Source: Hyphomicrobiales bacterium
Lineage (GTDB): Bacteria > Pseudomonadota > Alphaproteobacteria > Rhizobiales > Xanthobacteraceae
DNA: 32,152 bases
Direction: 5' to 3'
NCBI GenBank assembly: GCA_021732625.1
Contig: JAKFUP010000230.1
Span: forward strand, 1-32,152
Of the stretch, positions 25,376-32,152 are shown one piece after another (the first letter of the stretch is position 1; the number at the start of each line of letters is the position of its first letter). The position numbers were made by a program, and so were the translations under genes. The notes beneath the pieces are model-generated. The model was not told where the DNA came from. It saw only the letters and a program-made list of their open reading frames with translations, and did not search any database.

Positions 25376-26346
25376 GCGTGCAGTCGCTCGCGCTGGCGTT
25401 TCTTGCGGCGACCGCGATCGGTGGCGTGGCGTGGGTATTCCTGTATCCATACCTGTCCGGTGAGAAATCAGCGGAGAAGAGACGCGCTTCGGTTGCGCGG
25501 GCTGAACCCATTGCCAATCGCCGGGCCGAGCGCGCTCAGCGCAGCAAGCGCGAGCAGGTCGAAGAGAGCTTGAAGGAAGTTGAAAATCGGCACAAAAAGA
25601 AAAAAATTCAGCTCACGTCGCGTATTTCGCAGGCCGGGCTGTCGTGGTCGAAGCCAAAGTTTTTCGCTATTTCTGCCGTCTTGGGCGTTTCGGCGCTGGT
25701 CGGCCTGATATTCATCGGGCTTGCGCCGTTGCCGGCGCTCGGAATGGGGTTTGCGGCTGGTTTTGGCGTCCCGCGTTGGCTGCTGGGATTTCTCAAAAAG
25801 CGGCGGGAGAAGAAATTCATCGACGGTTTGCCCGACGCCGTCGATGTGATCGTGCGCGGCATTCGCGCAGGTCTGCCCTTGTTCGATTCCATCAAGATGG
25901 TGGCGGCGGATGCGAAAGAGCCGATCAAGAGCGAGTTTGCATCCGTGATCGAAACACAGGCCATTGGCATGCCGCTCGGCGAAGCATGCGCCCGGATCTA
26001 TGAGCGCATTCCTTTGCCGGAGACGAATTTTTTCGCGATTGTGATTGCCATCCAGACAAAATCAGGCGGCAACTTGTCCGAAGCGCTAGGTAATCTGTCT
26101 CGGGTTCTGCGCGATCGCAAGAGGATGGCCGCCAAGGTTCAGGCGATGTCGATGGAAGCGAAGGCTTCTGCCTCTATCATCGGAGCGTTGCCCATTGTGG
26201 TGATGGCCGGTGTGTACTTTTCCAGCCCAGGTTACATGGATGTTTTGTTTGAGACTCCTGTGGGCCACATCCTGCTGGCTTGTAGCGCGCTGTCTTATGC
26301 CGTCGGAATTTTCGTCATGAAGAAAATGATCAACTTCGATTTTTGA
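25372..26346 (+). CDS. tadB: Tad inner-membrane platform protein TadB
   Basis: A 324-residue inner-membrane protein with a type II secretion F domain (about 155-280), forming the platform with TadC on which CpaF acts. One N-terminal helix (about 5-24) is followed by a basic, charged cytoplasmic segment (about 27-80, RRAERAQRSKREQVEESLKE), two helices around 95-135, then the F domain (DGLPDAVDVIVRGIRAGLP) and C-terminal helices. It starts by ATGA overlap with cpaF, 10 bases upstream of tadC. Confidence 0.91.
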   Translation: MSVQSLALAFLAATAIGGVAWVFLYPYLSGEKSAEKRRASVARAEPIANRRAERAQRSKREQVEESLKEVENRHKKKKIQLTSRISQAGLSWSKPKFFAISAVLGVSALVGLIFIGLAPLPALGMGFAAGFGVPRWLLGFLKKRREKKFIDGLPDAVDVIVRGIRAGLPLFDSIKMVAADAKEPIKSEFASVIETQAIGMPLGEACARIYERIPLPETNFFAIVIAIQTKSGGNLSEALGNLSRVLRDRKRMAAKVQAMSMEAKASASIIGALPIVVMAGVYFSSPGYMDVLFETPVGHILLACSALSYAVGIFVMKKMINFDF

Positions 26347-26356
26347 CGAGGATGCC

Positions 26357-27340
26357 GTGCTAGAGCTTATCATCAGCAAGTTCCACGATGCCCGCTTCAT
26401 GACGATGATGCTTGCCGCGATCGCGGTCGGAGCAACGGTCTATACGCTTGCGATACCGCTTTTCTCCGGGGACAGTCTGTCGAAGCGCATGAAAGCAGTT
26501 GCGAGTGAGCGCGAGCGTATCCGCCAGCGCGAGCGCGAAAGGCTGCAGCGCTCCGAGAAAGTGTCTCTGCGACAGAGCCCAAAGCAGCTCGTGCAGAGGG
26601 TGGTTGAAGATTTCAATCTGAGTAAGTGGGTTGCGCAAGAAGCGGCGCGTGACAAGCTGATGATGGCCGGCTTTAGAGGACAGGCGCCCTATATCACGTT
26701 CCTGTTCTTTCGATTGGTGACGCCGATCAGTTTCCTGATCCTTACCTCGATCTATATATTCTTCATTCTTGATAGCGATAAGTCGACCATAACCAAGCTC
26801 GGGATCTGCCTGGTCGCCACATTCCTCGGAATGCAGGCGCCGATGATTTTTCTGAGCAACCAGATAAGCAAGCGACAATTATCGATCAAGCGCGCGTTCC
26901 CGGACGCTCTCGATCTGCTTCTGATTTGCGTTGAGTCCGGCATGTCGATCGAGGCGGCTTTCCGTCGCGTCTCCGGCGAAATCGGTGCGCAATCGATTCC
27001 GCTTGCGGAAGAGTTCACGTTGACGACGGCCGAGCTGTCCTACTTGCAAGAACGCAAGGTTGCCTATGAGAATCTCGCCAAGAGAACAGGGTTGGAGAAC
27101 ATCAAATCGGTATGTCTCGCGCTTCAGCAGTCGGAGCGGTACGGAACGCCCCTCGGCCAGACCTTGCGCGTCCTCGCCCAGGAGAGCCGCGACTCCCGAA
27201 TGAATGAGGCCGAGAAGAAAGCGGCTGCGTTGCCGCCAAAACTCACGGTGCCGATGATTGTGTTCTTTCTGCCCGTGCTGTTCGTGGTCATTCTCGGGCC
27301 GACTGGCATCAAGGTCGCTGCCATGCAGGCAGGCGGTTAA
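26357..27340 (+). CDS. tadC: Tad inner-membrane platform protein TadC
   Basis: The second platform protein, 327 residues, paralogous to TadB. An N-terminal helix, a basic Arg/Glu-rich stretch (about 43-66), paired helices (about 112-165) and a type II secretion F domain (RAFPDALDLLLICVESGMSI) are visible, with a C-terminal helix ending in LGPTGIKVAAMQAGG. The start is GTG 26357 with GAGG shortly upstream. It is the last gene of the plus-strand tad run. A strong hairpin terminator lies about 45 bases downstream. Confidence 0.91.
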   Translation: MLELIISKFHDARFMTMMLAAIAVGATVYTLAIPLFSGDSLSKRMKAVASERERIRQRERERLQRSEKVSLRQSPKQLVQRVVEDFNLSKWVAQEAARDKLMMAGFRGQAPYITFLFFRLVTPISFLILTSIYIFFILDSDKSTITKLGICLVATFLGMQAPMIFLSNQISKRQLSIKRAFPDALDLLLICVESGMSIEAAFRRVSGEIGAQSIPLAEEFTLTTAELSYLQERKVAYENLAKRTGLENIKSVCLALQQSERYGTPLGQTLRVLAQESRDSRMNEAEKKAAALPPKLTVPMIVFFLPVLFVVILGPTGIKVAAMQAGG

Positions 27341-27386
27341 GTTGGCGACTTACGTGGAGACGTGGAAGTCGATATAGAAAAAATGC

Positions 27387-27413
27387 AAAGGGCCGCGTCA
27401 GACGCGGCCCTTT
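27387..27413. terminator. Bidirectional terminator between tadC and cspA
   Basis: AAAGGGCCGCG, loop TCAGA, CGCGGCCCTTT: an 11-pair perfect stem between the two converging genes. On the minus strand it is followed by GCATTTTTT, a good T-run. On the plus strand the stem itself ends in TTT. It probably ends both the tad and the cspA transcripts. Confidence 0.85.
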
Positions 27414-27480
27414 GTCTATGCGATTTTTGTGTGCGAGACAGCTTTGACGATCTTCCGCGACCGGACTGCGGAGCTCGCCG

Positions 27481-27693
27481 TCAGCCCGCAGCGCGGAGAT
27501 TGTCTGCCGACGACTTGCCTGAACGGCGATCTGCCACGATCTCGTAGCTGATCTTCTGGCCTTCGCGCAGCGTTCCAAGACCGGCACGCTCTACGGCGCT
27601 GATGTGTACAAACACGTCGTTGCCGCCATCGTCCGGCTGGATAAAGCCGTAGCCCTTAGTCGCATTAAACCACTTCACTGTTCCCATGCTCAC
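27481..27693 (-). CDS. Cold-shock domain protein (CspA family)
   Basis: A 70-residue single-stranded nucleic-acid-binding beta-barrel protein. RNP1 is KGYGFIQ (13-19) and RNP2 is VFVHIS (27-32); the N-terminal GTVKWFN is canonical. GTG 27693 has AGGGA at normal distance, while ATG 27687 would be the start by codon preference but is farther from that site. It follows infA and the DEAD-box helicase on the same strand, but with a 282-base gap and its own candidate promoter. Confidence 0.94.
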   Translation of the reverse strand: MSMGTVKWFNATKGYGFIQPDDGGNDVFVHISAVERAGLGTLREGQKISYEIVADRRSGKSSADNLRAAG

Positions 27694-27975
27694 GGGGAAG
27701 TCCCTCTCGATATATAAGTCGCGTCAAAACCCACAGCCAAGCGGGTTGGTGATATCGAATTTTGGGTGGGGTCGTCAGCGTCTAAACCGGCTGTACCGGT
27801 GGTAGCTCATGTCGTCCGGCCGAAAATCGATACTTTAACTTTAGGCGAAAAACACGGCTGAAACAATCCGGAGGGCCGGGATTTTTTGGCGGCGGGCAAT
27901 TTGTCTCAATTGCGGTGCACCCGCGGAAGCAATGCTGGCTCCGCGGGCGCACATTTGATGCGGTCGGCAACCAGA
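27694..27975 (-). promoter_or_regulatory. cspA promoter and leader, infA 3' hairpin
   Basis: On the minus strand, TTGTTT (27866-27861), 17 bases, TAAAGT (27843-27838) is a plausible promoter, giving a leader of about 140 bases before cspA, similar in scale to cold-shock leaders elsewhere. Near infA, a stem of CCCGCGGA (27920-27927) and TCCGCGGG (27940-27947), with GTGC/GCAC outer arms, spans 27915-27952 and may end or stabilise the infA transcript. Confidence 0.45.
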
Positions 27976-28260
27976 TTAGCGTCGCCGGAACTGCCCTCGT
28001 GCCTGGCCGCCACGGGGGACTGCGGTGCCACCAGGGCGTTCGTCCTTATGCCGGAAAATCAGGCGGCCTTTCTCAAGATCATAAGGTGACATCTCGATCG
28101 TAACCCGGTCACCGGCCAACGTCTTGATGCGGTTCTTCTTCATCTTGCCAGCCGTGTAAGCGATGATTTCGTGTCCAGCGTCAAGCTGAACACGATAGCG
28201 GGCATCGGGGAGAATTTCGGTGACCAGTCCTTCGAACTGGATCAGCTCTTCTTTAGCCAT
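27976..28260 (-). CDS. infA: Translation initiation factor IF-1 with C-terminal extension
   Basis: An S1/OB-fold factor binding the 30S A site during initiation. The core of about 72 residues ([51 protein letters not shown]) is standard. The product is 94 residues because of a basic Gly/Arg-rich tail ([20 protein letters not shown]). GGAG lies about seven bases before the ATG. It starts 23 bases after the helicase stop, so the two are probably cotranscribed. Alphaproteobacteria often have a second, canonical infA elsewhere (family knowledge), so this may be the specialised copy. Confidence 0.92.
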   Translation of the reverse strand: MAKEELIQFEGLVTEILPDARYRVQLDAGHEIIAYTAGKMKKNRIKTLAGDRVTIEMSPYDLEKGRLIFRHKDERPGGTAVPRGGQARGQFRRR

Positions 28261-28283
28261 AGGGGTCTCCGGAACGAATACGA

Positions 28284-29714
28284 TCAGCTTTGTGAATTGC
28301 GATTGCGGGTCGGGCGCGCGGGGCGGTTTTCGCGGCGCAAAAATGCAACGCCTTGAATACCATCGCCTTTACCCGATTGCGACGGGCGGGCCGGCTCGTG
28401 CCGGTTGGGTTGCCCATTCTGACCTTGATGGCCGGCGTGCTTGCGCCGTCGTTGTGGGCCTTTCGACCCTGGTGCATGCGATCCGGGTCCAGCATCATGT
28501 TGCGGGCGGCCGGAATGGCCATGATGTGGTTTGCCTTGGCCCGCACGATGCTGCTGCGGAGCCGGTGCGGCGTTGCGATGGCCGGGTGTCCGCCGGTCTT
28601 CCTTTGGCAGCGTGATGCGGATGAGACGCTCGATGTCGCGCAGATAGCTATGCTCGTCAGGTCCGGCGCAGAGCGATATCGCGACGCCGTCGGCCCCGGC
28701 GCGCGCGGTGCGGCCAATGCGGTGAACGTAGGTTTCCGGGATATTCGGCAGGTCGAAATTCACCACGTGACTGATGCCATCGACGTCGATGCCTCGCGCC
28801 GCGATATCGGTCGCGACCAGCGTGCGGATCTCACCGGTACGAAATGCGGCGAGCACTCGCTCGCGATGGTTTTGCGATTTGTTTCCATGAATGGCGTCGG
28901 CGGGGATCCCTGCCTTTACCAAGCCTTTCACCACCTTGTCGGCGCCATGTTTGGTGCGCGTGAAGATCAGCGCCCGATTGACTGAATCCTGCTTGAGAAT
29001 CTGTGCGAGAATTGTGGGTTTCGCCGAATGGTCGACCTGAATAACGCGTTGTTCGATGCGATCGACGGTTGAGGCCACCGGTGTTACCGCGACGCGGGCA
29101 GGATCGCGCAGCATCTGCTCTGCCAGATCGGCAATGTCCTTCGGCATGGTGGCCGAGAAGAACAATGTTTGCCGGGTCTTCGGCAGCTTGGATACGATCT
29201 TCCGGATGTCGTTGATGAAGCCCATGTCGAGCATGCGGTCGGCTTCGTCGAGGACCAGATATTCGACCTGATTGAGCTTGAGTGCATTGCCTTGAACGAG
29301 GTCAAGCAACCGGCCGGGGGTGGCGACCATAACTTCGACGCCCTGCATTACCGAGCGGACCTGGCGGCCCATTGGTACGCCGCCAATCGCCAGCGCCGAA
29401 CTCAGGCGCATGTGTCGCCCGTAGGCATTGAAGCTGTCGAGAATCTGGCCGGAAAGCTCACGCGTCGGACTGAGGACAAGCACGCGGCAGTGCTTCGGCT
29501 GCGGCTTTGTCCGGGACTGAAGCAAGCGATGCAAAATGGGAAGGGCAAACGAGGCCGTCTTGCCGGTTCCGGTCTGGGCAATACCGACAACGTCGCGGCC
29601 GGTCAGTGCAATCGGAATGGTTTGAGCCTGAATGGGCGTGGGCGTGAGGTAGTTTTCGTCCTTGAGCGCACGAGAGATTGGATCGGCAAGGCCGAAATCC
29701 TGAAAGGAGGTCAA
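28284..29714 (-). CDS. DEAD-box RNA helicase (RhlE-like)
   Basis: A 476-residue ATP-dependent RNA helicase. Motifs in order: Q motif ([18 protein letters not shown]), Walker A AQTGTGKT (46-53), PTREL, DEAD (156-159), SAT (187-189), ARGIDVD and [10 protein letters not shown] (331-340). The C-terminal tail (about 374-476) is low complexity, rich in His, Gln, Gly, Arg and Pro, likely an RNA-binding extension. The start must be TTG 29714, as an in-frame TGA lies seven codons upstream with no other start codon between. It heads the helicase-infA pair, next to cspA, suggesting a cold-adaptation or RNA-remodelling unit. Confidence 0.92.
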   Translation of the reverse strand: MTSFQDFGLADPISRALKDENYLTPTPIQAQTIPIALTGRDVVGIAQTGTGKTASFALPILHRLLQSRTKPQPKHCRVLVLSPTRELSGQILDSFNAYGRHMRLSSALAIGGVPMGRQVRSVMQGVEVMVATPGRLLDLVQGNALKLNQVEYLVLDEADRMLDMGFINDIRKIVSKLPKTRQTLFFSATMPKDIADLAEQMLRDPARVAVTPVASTVDRIEQRVIQVDHSAKPTILAQILKQDSVNRALIFTRTKHGADKVVKGLVKAGIPADAIHGNKSQNHRERVLAAFRTGEIRTLVATDIAARGIDVDGISHVVNFDLPNIPETYVHRIGRTARAGADGVAISLCAGPDEHSYLRDIERLIRITLPKEDRRTPGHRNAAPAPQQHRAGQGKPHHGHSGRPQHDAGPGSHAPGSKGPQRRRKHAGHQGQNGQPNRHEPARPSQSGKGDGIQGVAFLRRENRPARPTRNRNSQS

Positions 29715-29980
29715 AAGAGTATCTTTCCATCAAAAGCAGCGCGCGCCTGACGGGATGTCAGGTACGAGCGGGGTTGGACACCCGCGCGTTTGAGGTGTCG
29801 GCTTGTTAGCGAGATTGGGGGCAAGCCTTGGGCCCATCGTCGGGCTCGAACACGCTGCTTGCAGAGACCTGATGATTCTCAAGGTCGTATCGATGATATG
29901 GAACATGAACGCGGCTGTTTCAAGGTGAAAGATACTTGACTAGGCGTTTGGTGAAGATGGGCGTCGGCCCTTAGGCCACT
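29715..29980 (-). promoter_or_regulatory. Structured leader region of the helicase gene
   Basis: Two hairpins lie just upstream of the helicase start: GCCTGAC/GTCAGGT (29745-29763, loop GGGAT) and GACACC/GGTGTC (29777-29799, 11-base loop). The TTG start has only a weak ribosome site (GGAAAG). This would suit a leader that controls translation. No promoter boxes were assigned. The rest of the region shows nothing recognisable. Confidence 0.4.
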
Positions 29981-30268
29981 GTATTGTATACAAAGCCAAT
30001 ACGATATTGAAATTTTGCATATTAATAATGCAGTATTATTCTCAGCCTAAATTTTATGCTGGTAAAATCGCGCTATCATGGCTTTTCCGCCTAAGTATTA
30101 ATCCAGATAAATTTGAACATGGTTCCAGAGAACATCGAAATACCTGCGGCAACATGTACTTAAGTCCGCTCACTTCCTTGGCATGGTTCTTGCGATTCCG
30201 TTAACGCGGCTGGTCGCCGTATGGCTGAATCACTGGGCTCAAAGTCCGCGTCAGGGAGATTCCTTTTC
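29981..30268 (+). promoter_or_regulatory. urtA control region: palindrome, NtrC-like dyad, sigma-54 promoter
   Basis: An AT-rich stretch precedes urtA. It contains the perfect palindrome TTGTATACAA (29984-29993) within a GTATTG/CAATAC repeat (29981-30002). A dyad TGCAT-N7-ATGCA (30016-30032) resembles NtrC sites (TGCAC-N7-GTGCA). The -24/-12 element TGGCAT-GGTTC-TTGC (30179-30193) follows. AGGGAG (30253-30258) is the ribosome site. Confidence 0.6.
30179..30193 (+). promoter_or_regulatory. Sigma-54 (RpoN) promoter for urtA
   Basis: TGGCAT-GGTTC-TTGC matches the RpoN consensus TGGCAC-N5-TTGC in all but one base and keeps the strict GG-N10-GC spacing. It lies 75 bases before the urtA ATG. Urea transport under nitrogen (NtrC/RpoN) control is well established in other proteobacteria. 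Confidence 0.72.
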
Positions 30269-31591
30269 ATGCTTACTTATTTGGCTAACGCAATTAAGGC
30301 CCCGCTCATTCGCCGCCGAGCGTTGGCGGCCGTGACCGGAGGACTGGTGCTTGGACTGGGCACCGTTGCCACAGCTAGCGCGCAAGACACTATCAAGGTC
30401 GGCATCCTGCATTCGCTCTCGGGTACCATGGCCATCAGCGAAACCACGCTGAAGGACACCATGCTGTTCCTCATCGATGAGCAGAACAAGAAGGGTGGCG
30501 TTCTCGGAAAGAAGCTCGAAGCCGTGGTCGTCGATCCGGCGTCGAACTGGCCGCTGTTCGCCGAGAAGGCGCGCGAGCTCATCACCAAGGAGAAGGTCTC
30601 CGTCGTATTCGGTTGCTGGACGTCGGTGTCCCGAAAGTCGGTTCTGCCAGTGTTCAAGGAATTGAACTCGATTCTGTTCTACCCGGTGCAATACGAGGGC
30701 GAAGAGAGCGAGCGCAACGTATTCTACACGGGCGCAGCTCCGAACCAGCAGGCGATCCCTGCTGTCGATTATCTCGCTAAGGAAGAAAAGGTGCAGCGCT
30801 GGGTGTTGGCGGGCACCGACTACGTTTATCCGCGCACCACCAACAAGATTCTCGAAGCCTATTTGAAGTCGAAGGGCGTCAAGCAGGAAGACATCTTGAT
30901 CAACTACACGCCGTTCGGACATTCCGATTGGCAGACGATCGTGGCCGATATCAAAAAGTTCGGCTCTGCCGGCAAGAAAACTGCGGTGGTTTCCACCATT
31001 AATGGCGACGCCAACGTTCCTTTCTACAAGGAACTCGGTAACCAGGGCGTCAAGGCGACTGACATTCCGGTCGTTGCGTTCTCGGTGGGTGAAGAAGAAC
31101 TTGCTGGTATCGATACCAAGCCTTTGCTCGGCCATCTGGCCGCGTGGAATTACTTCCAGTCAATCAAGGATCCGGCAAATGCCGAGTTCATCAAGAAGTG
31201 GCAGGAATTCACCAAGAATCCGAAGCGTGTAACCAACGATCCGATGGAGGCGCATGTCGTCGGTTTCGCGATGTGGGTGAAGGCTGTCGAGGCTGCGAAA
31301 TCGATCGAGCCGGACAAGGTGATTGACGCCCTTCCTGGCATCAAGGCTCCGAACCTCACTGGCGGTGTCTCGGAGATGCTGCCAAACCACCACATTACCA
31401 AGCCTGTGTTCATCGGAGAAATCAAAGCCGACGGGCAGTTCGACGTAGTGTGGAAGACCCCTGGTCTGGTAGCCGGCGACGCATGGTCGAAGGAGCTTGA
31501 TGGTTCCAAGGATCTGGTAGCCGATTGGGTCAAGCTGAAGTGCGGCAACTACAACACCAAGACGAACAAGTGTGGCGGTCAGGGTTCCTGA
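30269..31591 (+). CDS. urtA: Urea ABC transporter substrate-binding protein UrtA
   Basis: A periplasmic binding protein of the branched-chain amino acid/amide type, 440 residues, delivering urea to UrtBC. The signal peptide has RRR (15-17) and a hydrophobic stretch with cleavage after ASA (about 38). The mature protein begins QDTIKVGILHSLSG. Family hallmarks are VDPASNWPLFAEKARELI, VFGCWTSVSRKSVLPVF and LFYPVQYEGEE. ATG 30269 has AGGGAG upstream; the in-frame ATG 30221 would add 16 residues and lie close to the sigma-54 start point, so it is less likely. urtB follows after a hairpin. Confidence 0.94.
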   Translation: MLTYLANAIKAPLIRRRALAAVTGGLVLGLGTVATASAQDTIKVGILHSLSGTMAISETTLKDTMLFLIDEQNKKGGVLGKKLEAVVVDPASNWPLFAEKARELITKEKVSVVFGCWTSVSRKSVLPVFKELNSILFYPVQYEGEESERNVFYTGAAPNQQAIPAVDYLAKEEKVQRWVLAGTDYVYPRTTNKILEAYLKSKGVKQEDILINYTPFGHSDWQTIVADIKKFGSAGKKTAVVSTINGDANVPFYKELGNQGVKATDIPVVAFSVGEEELAGIDTKPLLGHLAAWNYFQSIKDPANAEFIKKWQEFTKNPKRVTNDPMEAHVVGFAMWVKAVEAAKSIEPDKVIDALPGIKAPNLTGGVSEMLPNHHITKPVFIGEIKADGQFDVVWKTPGLVAGDAWSKELDGSKDLVADWVKLKCGNYNTKTNKCGGQGS

Positions 31592-31621
31592 CAACCTGGG
31601 ATTGATGATTATCGACAATCG

Positions 31622-31646
31622 GAAGGCGGCGCATTCCGCCGCCTTC
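31622..31646 (+). terminator. Hairpin between urtA and urtB (attenuator-like)
   Basis: GAAGGCGGCG, loop CATTC, CGCCGCCTTC: a perfect ten-pair stem 31 bases after urtA. It has no T-run, so it probably protects the urtA message or causes partial termination, giving more binding protein than permease, as is common in ABC operons. Confidence 0.65.
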
Positions 31647-31666
31647 TCAATCCGCCGGGGAAGCCA

Positions 31667-32152
31667 GTGCCGATTTCGTTCTTTGATTGCTTGCGTGCAG
31701 CGCTGCTCGCAATTGTCCTGACGGTCGGTGTGGTTATGCCGTCGATGGCTGGGCCTTTCGAGGATGCCGTCAGTCAACTCGCCAACGATTCATTCTCCGA
31801 TACGGAGGCCGCCGTTGGCACTCTCGCCGGTGGGGGCAACGCACAGGCGCTACCTATCATCACAGCGCTCCAGGAAGGTCGATTGCTTGCGGATGCTGCG
31901 AGCAAGACGGTTTTTATCAGGCAGAGCGCCGGAAAATTTCTGAACGCCTTGACGGGAGCGCCGATCGCTTCCGTCCCGGCGACAGCCGTCCCGGTTCGTC
32001 TCAACAATCGCCTGCGCCGGACGGTAGAAGCAGCGCTTGGCACTCTCACATTGCTGTCTCCCGATCCCGCGAAGCGTACCCTCGCTGCGCAGTCTGCTTT
32101 CAAGACCCGGGATGCCGCGGCGCTTCCAGCTATCGAAGACGCGCTCAAGAAG
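31667..32152 (+). CDS. urtB: Urea ABC transporter permease UrtB, N-terminal part (runs off the window)
   Basis: GTG 31667 opens a frame that stays open for 162 codons to the window end. GGGGAAG precedes it. The translation starts with a signal-like segment (PISFFDCLRAALLAIVLTV, ending PSMAG) and continues as an Ala/Leu-rich periplasmic region with repeats such as NALTGAPIASVP and LRRTVEAALGTLTLLSPD. This matches the long N-terminal extension of UrtB before its permease domain, which would lie beyond the window. Context after urtA makes the call firm. Confidence 0.85.
   Translation, partial: MPISFFDCLRAALLAIVLTVGVVMPSMAGPFEDAVSQLANDSFSDTEAAVGTLAGGGNAQALPIITALQEGRLLADAASKTVFIRQSAGKFLNALTGAPIASVPATAVPVRLNNRLRRTVEAALGTLTLLSPDPAKRTLAAQSAFKTRDAAALPAIEDALKK

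Noticed and set aside
29702-29711. GAAAGGAGG on the plus strand near the helicase start
   Set aside because: No plausible start codon and gene follows it on the plus strand; it is the complement of helicase codons.
30251-31135. 294-codon antisense frame within urtA
   Set aside because: It is a shadow of a clear UrtA gene, with no recognisable domain.
1-32152. CRISPR arrays, tRNA/rRNA genes, insertion sequences or phage genes
   Set aside because: No regularly spaced repeats, cloverleaf-like sequences, transposase/integrase motifs or long terminal inverted repeats were seen on reading.

Overview
The window looks like chromosome from an alphaproteobacterium of the Bradyrhizobium/Rhodopseudomonas/Nitrobacter/Afipia group (Nitrobacteraceae). 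The evidence is a CycM-type membrane-anchored cytochrome c, a Yej peptide ABC operon with two tandem binding proteins, an alphaproteobacterial tad/cpa pilus locus, a urt urea transporter, and GC-rich coding DNA with AT-richer intergenic gaps. I see no tRNA, rRNA, insertion sequence, integrase, phage gene or CRISPR array.

Layout. (1) 1-4.85 kb: metF (-), an AT-rich gap, a luciferase-like flavin oxidoreductase (+), the kdsB-pheA pair (-) and cycM (+). (2) 5.1-12.9 kb: yejA1-yejA2-yejB-yejE-yejF (+), an oligopeptide ABC importer. Nearly every junction is a stop/start overlap, and two tiny open frames bridge yejE and yejF. (3) 12.9-15.1 kb: a pepA-type leucyl aminopeptidase overlapping an NlpC/P60 cell-wall hydrolase (-). 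Peptide import, peptide hydrolysis and peptidoglycan cleavage are therefore adjacent and could serve murein-peptide recycling (inference). (4) 15.2-27.4 kb: a tight-adherence (Flp pilus) locus. It holds tadD, two TadE-like pseudopilins, a stand-alone CpaC-N-domain protein, two Flp pilins too small for routine ORF finding, and cpaA, cpaB, cpaC, cpaD, cpaE, cpaF, tadB and tadC. A bidirectional terminator closes it. (5) 27.5-29.7 kb: a cold-shock/RNA-remodelling group on the minus strand (RhlE-like helicase, infA, cspA). (6) 30.0-32.15 kb: urtA and the start of urtB, preceded by a good sigma-54 promoter.

The most interesting signals are regulatory. Four separate tad promoter regions carry a perfect or one-mismatch CtrA box (TTAA-N7-TTAA), suggesting cell-cycle control of the pilus. 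The second pilin has its Shine-Dalgarno sequence and possibly its start codon folded into a hairpin. The first pilin ends in a strong terminator that separates it from the assembly genes. The urtA region combines a -24/-12 promoter, an NtrC-like dyad and a perfect TTGTATACAA palindrome. I found no clearly new enzyme system; the novelty lies in the control elements and in a few divergent family members.
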